Shown one piece after another: positions 18,739 to 27,051 of a stretch of DNA of 60,959 nucleotides. The first letter of the stretch is position 1. Each line of letters starts with the position of its first letter. Source of the stretch: Candidatus Poribacteria bacterium (lineage in GTDB: Bacteria; Poribacteria; WGA-4E; UBA9662); assembly GCA_012963885.1 (NCBI GenBank), contig DTUY01000268.1:75065-136023 (forward strand), in the 5' to 3' direction. The position numbers and the translations under genes are program-made. The notes beneath the pieces were generated by a model, which saw only the letters and a program-made list of their open reading frames with translations, did not search any database and was not told the origin of the DNA.

Positions 18739-19542
18739 CTAGTACTGGGTTTTAACATCGCCCCAAGTGACAGCAAGTTTTTCAATACTGTCCACTGACA
18801 AGGCTAAATCAATTCCGCCCTCATAGAGGGGTTTAAGATCATCTTCACCCAGTACTGTATCGAAGACCATCACCTCGTCCACGGTAATATCCCCATATCT
18901 GGCACCGCAACAGTTATCACGTCCTATCCAGAGAGGCATAGCTTCTTCTGCCGCAATCGGTTTCTTGTCAAGTTGCAGTTTACTTTCAACTTTGCCATCA
19001 ATAAGAATCCGCCAATCTCCCGTTTTGCTATCGAAGGTTCCTGTATACATATGCCACTTGGTAATGTCTTTGGGACCAACTTCACCGTCTTGCCAACCAC
19101 CGGGCTTGTTCCAACAACCGCCATTGCAAATGGGGAAAGAAACATTTACACCACCCTGGTTATTATGAATAATATAGGCGTTCCTCTTAGACATGATGAA
19201 TCCATGGTTATTCCATGCTGGAGTTTCGCTTTTCACCCAAGCTGAAACAGTAATGGCCTTCGTTGGGTTTGCATGTGCCTTAATGTTGACAAAACCAGTT
19301 TTACCATCAAACTGTATGGCTTTACCAAACTTGCCATCTACCCATTTACAGCCGCCTTCAAGTTCCCCTGTAAGTTTATTACCAGAGTCGTCTTTTGCTT
19401 TTTTTCCTGAACCTTCATCAAACTTCCATAACCCAGCAAGATGCTTTTCATAATCGAATGCAAAACTTTGACTTGGAAGCACCAGCCCCATAAAGATCAG
19501 ACCGATACATATCAAGGCTATTCTCGATACTCTAACTTTCAT
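18739..19542 (-). CDS. Secreted LamG (concanavalin A-like) domain protein, copy 1
   Basis: 267 residues. A signal peptide (MKVRVSRIALICIGLIFMGL, ending SFA) is followed by one LamG/concanavalin-A-like domain at ~32-245: GLWKFDEGSG, FGKAIQFDGKTGFVNI, AITVSAWVKSE, a Cys-containing segment (ICNGGCWNKPGGW), WHMYTGTFDS, LWIGRDNCCGARYGDITVDE and VMVFDTVLGEDDLKPLYEGG. Such domains bind glycans or serve as adhesion modules. The C-terminus KLAVTWGDVKTQY is shared in pattern with the other LamG genes here. Tandem duplicate of the gene just upstream; the ~180 bases before each start are also alike. GGGAGG ribosome binding site before the ATG. Target unknown. Confidence 0.9.
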   Translation of the reverse strand: MKVRVSRIALICIGLIFMGLVLPSQSFAFDYEKHLAGLWKFDEGSGKKAKDDSGNKLTGELEGGCKWVDGKFGKAIQFDGKTGFVNIKAHANPTKAITVSAWVKSETPAWNNHGFIMSKRNAYIIHNNQGGVNVSFPICNGGCWNKPGGWQDGEVGPKDITKWHMYTGTFDSKTGDWRILIDGKVESKLQLDKKPIAAEEAMPLWIGRDNCCGARYGDITVDEVMVFDTVLGEDDLKPLYEGGIDLALSVDSIEKLAVTWGDVKTQY

Positions 19543-19722
19543 CTATTGCTACCTCCCCATTTTTTTAATTGTTACAACAGCATTGGCAAATAATATTCCA
19601 AATCGCTACTCAGGTTTGTATATTTACAAGCAAGCTAGGCCACTCATCCTACCTTGCAGATTAGCACAATAGAAGAGTGGCTCAGCTTGTTCTTCAGATA
19701 AAGAGGCACGAAACTTCAGGAC

Positions 19723-20526
19723 CTAATATTGGATTTTAATGCTAACCCATTTGGTAGTTAGTTTGTCAGCCATTTCTACAGCAGTAATCCCATCAATTCC
19801 CTTATCCACAAGGGGTTTGAGATCAGCTTCACTTAGTGCTACATCAAAGACCATCGCCTCGTCCACGGTAATATCCCCATATCTGGCACCGCAACAGTTA
19901 TCACGTCCTATCCAGAGAGGCTTATCTTTTTCTGCCGCAATCGGTTTCTTGTCAAGTTGCAGTTTGCTTTCAACTTTGCCATCAATGAGAATCCGCCAAT
20001 CTCCCGTTGTGCTATCGAAGGTTCCTGTATACATATGCCACTTGGTAATGTCTTCGGGGCCAACTTCGCCGTCTTGCCAACCACCAGGCTTGTTCCAACA
20101 ACCACCATTGCAAATGGGGAAAGAAACCTTTACACCACCTCCATTGTTATGAAGAATATAGGCGTTCCTCTTAGACATGATAAATCCGTTTTCATTCCAT
20201 GCTTTCACTTTGCTTTTCGCCCAAATTGAAACGGTAATGGCCTTCGTTGGGTTTGCATGTGCCTTAATGGCAACGAAACCAGTTTTACCATCAAACTCTA
20301 TGGCTTTACCAAACCTGCCATCTACCCATTTACCGCTGCCTTCGATTCCCCCTTCAAGGCCATTGCCAGAGGAATCCTTTATTTTATTCCCTGAACCTTC
20401 GTCAAACTTCCATAGCCCAACAAGATGCTCTTCGTAATTAATTGCGAAACTTGGAGCAACCAGCACCAGCCCCATAAAAACTAGACTGGCACATATCAAG
20501 GCTATTCTTGGTACCCTGACTTTCAT
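19723..20526 (-). CDS. Secreted LamG (concanavalin A-like) domain protein, copy 2
   Basis: 267 residues, same length as copy 1. Signal peptide ending SFA, then LamG domain: GLWKFDEGSGNKIKDSSGNG, FGKAIEFDGKTGFVAI, AITVSIWAKSK, WHMYTGTFDSTTGDWRILID, LWIGRDNCCGARYGDITVDE, MVFDVALSEADLKPLVDKG. Four Cys of the core (ICNGGCW and DNCCGA) are conserved with copy 1, probably structural. The tail is KLTTKWVSIKIQY. The start ATG at 20526 has GGAGGT eight bases upstream. It may be transcribed with copy 1 or from its own copy of the duplicated leader. Probably exported to the periplasm or outside; ligand unknown. Confidence 0.9.
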   Translation of the reverse strand: MKVRVPRIALICASLVFMGLVLVAPSFAINYEEHLVGLWKFDEGSGNKIKDSSGNGLEGGIEGSGKWVDGRFGKAIEFDGKTGFVAIKAHANPTKAITVSIWAKSKVKAWNENGFIMSKRNAYILHNNGGGVKVSFPICNGGCWNKPGGWQDGEVGPEDITKWHMYTGTFDSTTGDWRILIDGKVESKLQLDKKPIAAEKDKPLWIGRDNCCGARYGDITVDEAMVFDVALSEADLKPLVDKGIDGITAVEMADKLTTKWVSIKIQY

Positions 20527-20801
20527 CTGTTGTTACCTCCTACTTTATTTATTGTTACAACAACATTGGCAAATAATATTCCAAATTCCTAATTCAGATA
20601 AAAAATTTGGAAAACTCGCTACTTAATTCGCGATGATTTTCTTCTTCTGTGACATGGTGACATCGATAATATCGAATCACCCTACTTCAATTAAGTATAC
20701 ACTATTATCAAATTATGTGTTGTTTTTTTTCACTCAACGATTCATGTATTTACTAATTGTCTGTTACTTGGTCAAAAGGTTCAAGGTTTATACGGTGTTT
20801 T

Positions 20802-21173
20802 TTACATTGACTCAAACTGGTTAGTGGATAATAAAACCAGAGTACACGCTCGTTCCACGGCAATACCTGCCTGTTCCAGTTTTTTGATATGAGTTTCCGA
20901 TTCTGTGCCAGGATTGAAAATCACGCGTCTCGGTTTCTTTTCAAGTATATCGTCCAGCACATCGGTTAAGTGCATAGGGCTCAAGTAAAGTGTTACGGTA
21001 TCTAATTTTTCGTCAACATGATTAAGACGAGTATATCCTCTGGCACCCAAAATATCTTTTCCGCTCCTTGATACAGGATAAACAGGGTAACCATGTTCTT
21101 GCAATTTCACTTGGGCTAAATAAGCATAGCGGTCGGGATTATCACTAGCCCCTAAGATAGCAACGTTTTTCAT
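20802..21173 (-). CDS. CoA-binding domain protein (YccU-like)
   Basis: A 123-residue single-domain protein of the CoA_binding_2 family (COG1832). Rossmann-type start VAILGASDNPDRYAYLAQVK, then GYPVYPVSRSGKDILGARGY, VTLYLSPMHLTDVLDDILE and RRVIFNPGTESE followed by a Cys-containing strand VERACTLVLL. These proteins are thought to bind CoA or related nucleotides; their physiological role is not settled. The start ATG at 21173 has AGGAG about nine bases upstream. It is last in a run of same-strand genes (uppP, propeller protein, dioxygenases) but separated from uppP by ~120 bases, so it may have its own promoter. Confidence 0.9.
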   Translation of the reverse strand: MKNVAILGASDNPDRYAYLAQVKLQEHGYPVYPVSRSGKDILGARGYTRLNHVDEKLDTVTLYLSPMHLTDVLDDILEKKPRRVIFNPGTESETHIKKLEQAGIAVERACTLVLLSTNQFESM

Positions 21174-21294
21174 CTGTCGATTCTCCTAGAATTAGCATTT
21201 TTTTGTTCTGGACATATGTCAGTTCGCCATTAGTTTCTGCTTGAACTGGCCGTGCGGGGTCCACCGGAACTTCACCTGATTGATTGAACACGCA

Positions 21295-22116
21295 TCAAAT
21301 TCGCAACCAAACAAAAGTCAACAAGCCAATAAAAAAGCAGTAGTAAGAAAATACTGCCAGTTTCCCACGGTTCAATATTGACAGCAGAAACCGGAGTGCC
21401 AGCCAGCCAACAATAAATGATGTCAGCACACCGGCTGCCAGATTGGTTGGGGATATCAATATAACCGTCAGATCTTTAAGTTTCATGACCACGGCACCAA
21501 GAATGGCGGGAATGGAAAGCAGAAAAGAATACTTTGCAGCTGTTTCGGGTGAAGTTCCAAGTAATAGTGCCAGTGAGATTGTCGATCCGGATCTCGAAAT
21601 ACCGGGGATAATAGCCATTCCTTGAACTAAACCAATTAGCGGCGCGTGCCAAGCTTTCAAAACTTGGTCGTTATCTTGTTTGCGCAGTCTAGGCAGTTGA
21701 AGGACTAACCCTGTGACAATCAACATAAGTGCAACCAACTCCAGCCTATTAAACATCAATTCAAGTTGATCTTGAAAAAGGAAGCCGATGAGTCCAGTAG
21801 GGATAGATCCAACCAGAACAAACCAAATAAGTTTTAGATCAGGCGTGTCTGAAACAGTTCGAATAGGACGGCAATAGAAGTCTGGTTTGATCAGGACAGA
21901 TGACCCACTCTTGACAAGTTTCCGGAGTGTTTGCCGATAAACGACAATTACGGCTCCAAGTGTGCCAAGATGGAGACTTACGTCAAAGAAAACTTGTGGG
22001 TCTTTAAAACCAAGAAAGTGTTGCAGAATCACCAAATGTCCGGAACTACTAATCGGTAAAAACTCAGTTAATCCCTGTAGTATTCCGAGTAAAACAACAT
22101 GGACAATATTATTCAT
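21295..22116 (-). CDS. uppP: Undecaprenyl-diphosphatase UppP/BacA
   Basis: 273 residues, the normal length for BacA-type UppP, an integral membrane enzyme that dephosphorylates undecaprenyl diphosphate so the lipid carrier can be reused in peptidoglycan and polysaccharide synthesis. Both family motifs are present: LQGLTEFLPISSSGH near the N-terminus (Glu-rich/SSSGH motif) and IPGISRSGSTI in the second half (PGxSRSGxT). About eight hydrophobic helices. Complete, with no apparent defect. It follows the propeller gene by 100 bases on the same strand. BacA overproduction in other bacteria gives bacitracin tolerance; nothing here points to a specialised role. Confidence 0.96.
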   Translation of the reverse strand: MNNIVHVVLLGILQGLTEFLPISSSGHLVILQHFLGFKDPQVFFDVSLHLGTLGAVIVVYRQTLRKLVKSGSSVLIKPDFYCRPIRTVSDTPDLKLIWFVLVGSIPTGLIGFLFQDQLELMFNRLELVALMLIVTGLVLQLPRLRKQDNDQVLKAWHAPLIGLVQGMAIIPGISRSGSTISLALLLGTSPETAAKYSFLLSIPAILGAVVMKLKDLTVILISPTNLAAGVLTSFIVGWLALRFLLSILNRGKLAVFSYYCFFIGLLTFVWLRI

Positions 22117-22216
22117 TACTTTCTAACAAACCAGGAATTCTAGTAAAAAGTACCATCAGCTAAGGGAACATCTTTAGGTAATTCAGGGAAAATTACCTGC
22201 TGCTGTGAAACGAGCA

Positions 22217-23596
22217 TCACTTTTCTAAGCTGGCACATAGCAGTTCTTGATCGTTTCGGACAAACACGCATTTATAAGCAAAAGCCGGATGTGACCAACA
22301 GACACCGCCACGACGGTTGAGTTGATCCTTGGTCGGTTGGATAAGCTGCATTCGGTCAATAACTTCAGCTCCTTGAGGTGATAGCGTGCACAGAAGCAAT
22401 TCCCCTCTTTCGTTAAAGATCCAGACTTTATCTCTGTTTTTGACAAAATGAGCCGTACTCCATCGTGCTTTAGGTACAATAGTTAGATCTTCCCAAATGC
22501 GGTCTCCACTGCTGGCTTCAATACACCTAACTTCACCATAGCTATCTACACCATAAATATGATCTCCAATGTAAACAGGGGTCGAAATGATGGAATGCAG
22601 GCAATCCGTATTTATTTCATCCGCGCCCTTACGGTGCCAGATTTTCTGCACTGCCAAGCGATCTGGCTCAACGTTGAGTAAAAGTGTACCTTCGAAAAAG
22701 TCGCTAATTAGAAGCTGGTGGTTATAAAACACGGGTGTCGCTATCCCAATCACCATCCGGCTTGGCGGAAACGGGTATTTCCAATATTGCTGGCCGTCTT
22801 GCGGATTAAGCCCAACAACATTATCTCCCGTCCAGCACACCAGCACGCGCTTATCAGCCTGATCAATAACAATAGGGGAGGAATATGAAGCACGATCTGC
22901 TAATGCTGTCCAGCGCTCCTCACCTGTTCTTCGATCAAGACCGACAATACAGGCTTCAGGGGTCCCACCAATTTGGACAATTACCAAGTCTTTCTCAATG
23001 ACAGGAGAACCTGATATCCCCCAAACAGGCATACGAATGTTGTAATCGTAATTAAGGTTCTTTTTCCATAAAACCTCGCCAGTGACGGCATTGAAACAGT
23101 GCAAATGCCCCATGGTCCCAAGAGCGTATGCCAAGCCATCATTGATGGTGACGGAAGCTCGCGGACCAGCAACATAATCGACGTTTTTGTATATACACTC
23201 ATATTTAAAGGACCAGATCAGAGCACCTGTCTTAGAATCAAAACAGTGCACCCTCTCAACTTGAACCGGGCTAGCAACTCTATCAGCCAGATAGACATAC
23301 CCGCCAGCTACAGTCGGCCCGCTATACCCACTGCCAATGGGTATGCGCCATTGAATTTCAGGTTGGAACTCGTTAAATTCTTCAATAATACCCGTCTCGA
23401 ACCAATTTCCATCACGATTGAGTCCCCGCCACTGAGGCCAATCATCAGCAGCAACAGGAAGTTGCAAGACAAAATTTATGACTAATAACAAACTAACTTT
23501 TTCAACCAAGACATGACATATATCAGGCAGACTGAACCAAAACGTCAAATCGCTTGTTTTTCCCCAACTGTGTTTTGTACTGGACGCAAATTTCAT
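22217..23596 (-). CDS. PQQ-type beta-propeller repeat protein, exported
   Basis: The ATG at 23596 (MKFASST) is preferred to one 14 codons upstream because AAAGGAGC stands just before it. About 459 residues. A hydrophobic segment at ~35-50 (VEKVSLLLVINFVLQLP) ending VAADD is a late signal peptide. The rest is an eight-bladed PQQ/quinoprotein-like propeller starting DWPQWRGLNRDGNW, a start common in planctomycete-type PQQ-repeat proteins, with blades such as VHCFDSKTGALIWSF, LHCFNAVTGEVLWKKN, IVGLDRRTGEERW, VVGLNPQDGQQYWKY and VRCIEASSGDRIWED. PQQ-binding or BamB-like scaffolding cannot be told apart. It follows two PhyH dioxygenase genes on the same strand. Confidence 0.88.
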   Translation of the reverse strand: MKFASSTKHSWGKTSDLTFWFSLPDICHVLVEKVSLLLVINFVLQLPVAADDWPQWRGLNRDGNWFETGIIEEFNEFQPEIQWRIPIGSGYSGPTVAGGYVYLADRVASPVQVERVHCFDSKTGALIWSFKYECIYKNVDYVAGPRASVTINDGLAYALGTMGHLHCFNAVTGEVLWKKNLNYDYNIRMPVWGISGSPVIEKDLVIVQIGGTPEACIVGLDRRTGEERWTALADRASYSSPIVIDQADKRVLVCWTGDNVVGLNPQDGQQYWKYPFPPSRMVIGIATPVFYNHQLLISDFFEGTLLLNVEPDRLAVQKIWHRKGADEINTDCLHSIISTPVYIGDHIYGVDSYGEVRCIEASSGDRIWEDLTIVPKARWSTAHFVKNRDKVWIFNERGELLLCTLSPQGAEVIDRMQLIQPTKDQLNRRGGVCWSHPAFAYKCVFVRNDQELLCASLEK

Positions 23597-23666
23597 ATCC
23601 GCTCCTTTTTTTGCAATTCCCAACCAATCATCGACCATCTCAAATCCGCATCAAACACCAGATTCA

Positions 23667-24452
23667 CTAGCCTAGATCAACAGTGTCACGTTTAACAATT
23701 TCCTTATCATGCCAGTAAGATCCATATGCCATTAATTCCTGCGTTTCCGGGGATAATTTGTCCATAAGTTCTTTAGAATATACATATCGTTCTCCCTGTT
23801 CATCCTGAAAATACTGCGTTTTGTATCGCAGAATCAGAAAGCGCCGGTCTCTGTCTTTGGGTTTCCAAATTAAAACCCCGTGAGTTGTCAGTTCAGAGAG
23901 AACAATGACATCGCCTGCTCGAGGTATAATATTTTTGATGGCTGGATGTAGTACCGGATCCGGATCCTCTAAATCTGGCAAGAACAATCCTTCTGGTCGT
24001 TGAAACTCACTTTTATGTGAACCAGGAAGAACAATTAAACCGCCATCACCTGGACAAACATTGGTAAAGTAAAAAAAGGCAATAATGTCATTGCAGAAGA
24101 TCCGTCCATTCCTGACTTCATAACGGCGCGTTTGCCAACCGCAGTCCTCCCGAGCACAGTGAAAAGGTGTCATCGTCTGCTTCTCGTGCGTCTCAACCAC
24201 TAGAGAACCGCGATTGAAACGAGGTTTATTACCGGTCAGTTCCTTAACGATTGGCCAAGTGACGGGATGAAGTGTCAAAGCTTCTAAGGATTTATCAAAA
24301 GCAAAATTCCGGCCATGCGACAACTCATCCGGTGGAGTCTGAACACAACGTTCGACCGCTTCTTGCGTCTTTCCTAGTTCTTCATCACTTAATACGCCCT
24401 TTATATGTAAGTAACCGTTGAGATCAAATAGGTACCGCTGTTTGGGAGTCAC
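23667..24452 (-). CDS. Phytanoyl-CoA dioxygenase (PhyH) family protein
   Basis: 261 residues. N-terminal LFDLNGYLHIKGVLSDEELG is the usual PhyH opening (residue-by-residue like the neighbouring paralog). The iron-binding region reads TPFHCAREDCGWQ, with His and Asp as likely ligands, and the distal part IIPRAGDVIVLSELTTHGVL gives the second His, followed by an Arg-rich strand RRFLILRYK that would bind 2-oxoglutarate. LPGSHKSEFQRPEG is a typical family loop. Fe(II)/2-oxoglutarate-dependent hydroxylase; substrate unknown. GTG start at 24452 with AGGG five bases upstream. The 35-base gap to the upstream paralog suggests an operon. Confidence 0.92.
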   Translation of the reverse strand: MTPKQRYLFDLNGYLHIKGVLSDEELGKTQEAVERCVQTPPDELSHGRNFAFDKSLEALTLHPVTWPIVKELTGNKPRFNRGSLVVETHEKQTMTPFHCAREDCGWQTRRYEVRNGRIFCNDIIAFFYFTNVCPGDGGLIVLPGSHKSEFQRPEGLFLPDLEDPDPVLHPAIKNIIPRAGDVIVLSELTTHGVLIWKPKDRDRRFLILRYKTQYFQDEQGERYVYSKELMDKLSPETQELMAYGSYWHDKEIVKRDTVDLG

Positions 24453-24487
24453 TCTTTCCCTTTTACTGAATCAGTTTTGGGTTTTAT

Positions 24488-25312
24488 TTACGCTGTCAAA
24501 GTAACGACATCTTGCTTGACAATATCCTTGATGTGGTGGTACGGCACGGAGGAGATTAGTTCCAACGTTTCTGCGGATAACCTATCCAAGATTGCCGATG
24601 AGAATGAACTTTTGCCCATATACTGCGGCTTATAGCGGAGAACCAGAAGTCGCCGGTCACGATCCGTAGGCCTCCACCGCAAAACGCCGTGCGTCAAGAG
24701 CTCGGAGATAAATACCACGTCACCCGCTCTTGGCGTAATGTTAGTAAACACAGGATGTGGTTGCGGATCAATACCGTCTTCCTCATCAAATGTTAAGAGA
24801 TTGCTTGGACGTTCAAATTCACTTTTGTGAGATCCTGGAATGACGATCAATCCTCCGTCACTAGGAAACACATCAGTAAAATAGAAAAAAGCTACAAAAT
24901 CATCACAATAAATACGACCGTCCTTCGTCTCATAGCGTGTACTATACCAGCCATAGTCATCACGGGCACAATGCAGACCACCAGGGTTTGAAATCGCTCT
25001 TTCAACCTGCTTCCAATTTTCATGTGTATCATGTTTTAAAGAGCCTTTGGCAAAACGAGGCTTATCAGACAAAAGTTCTTTAATGATTGGCCAAGTGACA
25101 GGATGAAGTGTCAGAGCCTCCAAACACTTATCGAAAGCAAAACCATTTTGGTACAACCCCGTAAATTCGAAGCCGTCGGGCATTTGATCAATTGGGGTGT
25201 TGATATATCTGTCAACCGCTTCTTGGGCTGTTCGTAATATTTCACCGGTTAGAACATTTTTTAGGTGCAGATAACCAGTAATATCAAATAAATATCTTTG
25301 TTCAAGTGTCAT
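24488..25312 (-). CDS. Phytanoyl-CoA dioxygenase (PhyH) family protein, paralog
   Basis: 274 residues, a diverged tandem paralog of the following gene. Shared features: MTLEQRYLFDITGYLHLKNV, LTLHPVTWPIIKELL, the iron-site segment GLHCARDDYGWYSTRYE, VAFFYFTDVFPSDGGLIVIP, the loop PGSHKSEFERP and the distal ITPRAGDVVFISELLTHGVL followed by RRLLVLRYKPQY. The likely Fe(II) ligands (His, Asp and distal His) and the 2-oxoglutarate Arg are present. It has an insert around 100-118 compared with its neighbour. Poribacteria-like genomes carry many such genes; the substrate cannot be told from sequence. First gene of the minus-strand run. Confidence 0.92.
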   Translation of the reverse strand: MTLEQRYLFDITGYLHLKNVLTGEILRTAQEAVDRYINTPIDQMPDGFEFTGLYQNGFAFDKCLEALTLHPVTWPIIKELLSDKPRFAKGSLKHDTHENWKQVERAISNPGGLHCARDDYGWYSTRYETKDGRIYCDDFVAFFYFTDVFPSDGGLIVIPGSHKSEFERPSNLLTFDEEDGIDPQPHPVFTNITPRAGDVVFISELLTHGVLRWRPTDRDRRLLVLRYKPQYMGKSSFSSAILDRLSAETLELISSVPYHHIKDIVKQDVVTLTA

Positions 25313-25781
25313 TTCCAGCTTCTCCAGAAACTAAGGTGTATTAGGCAAAGCTGAGAGTTGAAAACTAACCTCTTCCACCCCGGTCTCAGGTGCTATCTAA
25401 AACCTAACCATCTATTGCCAAATGATTATGAATCTAATGAACTGTTTGTCAATTCTCAGAATTTGATCAAAACATCTTCAAGATTGAATCTGTAGCACTA
25501 ACCGTTGAATCCAAATTTGCGGCTTATCCTTGTTCAACATACAGCGATAATATATGGCACATAAGCATAACACAAGAGCGTGATTAAATCTAATTCTGTT
25601 ATAGATCAATTTATTAAACCTCGTTCGGAACATCAACTAGTAATGATCATGGCGGGACTCAGTTAGAATTTCAATTTTCACTTTTGGAATTCCCAACTTT
25701 TTCTCCTCCAAGCAACAATCAAGACATGTCTTTGCTATAATACTTGCATTAATTCAAACAAAATAACAAGATTAGGAAAAA
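25313..25781. other. Divergent intergenic region
   Basis: 469 bases between the dioxygenase gene (minus) and the serine hydrolase gene (plus). AT-rich, no coding potential seen, no RNA gene recognised. A plus-strand extended -10 near the right end is listed separately. The minus-strand promoter is not obvious. Confidence 0.5.
25733..25741 (+). promoter_or_regulatory. Extended -10 promoter element for the serine hydrolase gene
   Basis: TGCTATAAT, a perfect extended -10 (TGnTATAAT), 41 bases before the ATG at 25782. No good -35 (CAACAA at 17-base spacing), as is usual for extended -10 promoters. Confidence 0.45.
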
Positions 25782-26966
25782 ATGCGATTAGAAACAGTCT
25801 CCCCCGAAACCGTTGGACTTTCCAGACATCGGCTAACTCGAATTCGTCCGGTCATGCAAAGTTACATTGATGACGAAAAAGTAGTAGGCTTCATCACATT
25901 GATCTATCGTCGTGGTCATGTAGCGCATCTTGAGAAATTTGGTTGCAAAGACGATGTGCATCCGATGGAGTTCAATACCATCTTTCGGATTTACTCAATG
26001 ACAAAACCTATCACCAGCGTGGCAATCATGATGCTTTACGAGGAAGGGCACTTCCAATTGGACGATCCCGTCTCACGTTTTATCCCTGAATTTAAGGACA
26101 TGGAAGTTCTGGATAGTGTGGAAGACAGTCAGGCAAAAACAGTTCCCGCAGAACGTGAAATGACTGTCCGTGATTTACTTCGGCATACGTCGGGACTCAC
26201 CTACGATTTCAGCGGTGGCCCTGTGGCAGAAATGTATCAGAAGGCAGATCTATATAATGTGGAATCACTGGCAGAAGCGGTGAAACGCTTGGCAGAGATT
26301 CCGTTGATGTGCCAACCCGGAGAAGTATGGAACTACGGATTTTCGACAGATGTACTTGGCTACCTGGTCGAAGTGATTGCAGGCCAACCATTCGATAGTT
26401 TTTTGCAAGATCGTATTTTTGATCCTCTCCAGATGGTCGACACAGGGTTTGACGCCTGGCCTGAGAAAACCGATCGGTATGCCGCGCTCTATCGAGCCAC
26501 GGAAGATGGAAAATACGAAGTGGCAACGAACTCAATTATCGATCGCTTGGACGCGAGAGCCAAGTCTCGAAAAATATGTTCTGGCGGTGGAGGACTTTTA
26601 TCAACTATTTCCGATTATCTGCGTTTCTGCCAAATGTTGTTGAGCAATGGAGAACTTGATGGAGAACGACTTTTAAGCAGGAAAACGATTGAAATGATGA
26701 CTTGCGATCATCTCTCGGGAAACATGCATCCGTTTGGTCAGCACGGTGTTGGATTTGGTCTTGGATTTTCCGTGGTTACTGATCTGGCCCAATCTGGAAT
26801 TCTAGGTTCGGAGGGGATCTACCGCTGGGGCGGGGCAGCTAGCACAACTTTTTGGGTCGATCCCAAAGAGGAGTTAATTGCAATTTTGATGACCCAACTT
26901 CTGGGAAACCACCATCCATTTCTCTCACAATTCCGAGTGCTGACCTACCAAGCCATAGTCGACTGA
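25782..26966 (+). CDS. Serine hydrolase, beta-lactamase (class C/esterase) family
   Basis: 394 residues, the normal size for the Beta-lactamase (PF00144) family. No signal peptide, so probably cytoplasmic, like EstB-type esterases. The SxxK motif is at 72-75 (IYSMTKPITS), the second catalytic Tyr probably at 185 (EVWNYGFSTD; the usual YxN is YGF here), and LLRHTSGLTYDFSG is the conserved family loop. A C-terminal YRWGGAASTTFWVDP segment stands in for the third box. Likely hydrolyses an ester or amide; beta-lactam hydrolysis cannot be inferred. Single gene with its own likely promoter, convergent with htrA. Confidence 0.92.
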   Translation: MRLETVSPETVGLSRHRLTRIRPVMQSYIDDEKVVGFITLIYRRGHVAHLEKFGCKDDVHPMEFNTIFRIYSMTKPITSVAIMMLYEEGHFQLDDPVSRFIPEFKDMEVLDSVEDSQAKTVPAEREMTVRDLLRHTSGLTYDFSGGPVAEMYQKADLYNVESLAEAVKRLAEIPLMCQPGEVWNYGFSTDVLGYLVEVIAGQPFDSFLQDRIFDPLQMVDTGFDAWPEKTDRYAALYRATEDGKYEVATNSIIDRLDARAKSRKICSGGGGLLSTISDYLRFCQMLLSNGELDGERLLSRKTIEMMTCDHLSGNMHPFGQHGVGFGLGFSVVTDLAQSGILGSEGIYRWGGAASTTFWVDPKEELIAILMTQLLGNHHPFLSQFRVLTYQAIVD

Positions 26967-27051
26967 AATAAAGATCTCACTCAACAACACCGAGTGACCA
27001 AATGAAATACACCAGAAAGCCTGAAATAAGAACGATCGGTTTGGCCTCAGC

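Larger units (their letters stand above)
18739..20600 (-). repeat. Tandem duplication of a LamG gene with its leader
   Basis: Two units with a spacing of 984 bases. The similarity covers the coding regions and the upstream leaders, which share ATTGTTACAACA and GCAAATAATATTCCAAAT. The middle of the genes (about 18870-19200 against 19854-20184) is nearly identical, while signal peptides and C-termini have diverged more. Suggests duplication followed by gene conversion of the core, or selection on it. Confidence 0.85.

Noticed and set aside
20633..20824. 63-codon frame with hydrophobic product
   Set aside because: Low-complexity AT-rich sequence, no ribosome binding site, and overlaps the end of the CoA-binding gene.
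26977..26999. Small hairpin TCACTC/GAGTGA between the serine hydrolase and htrA genes
   Set aside because: Only six base pairs and no T-run on either strand.
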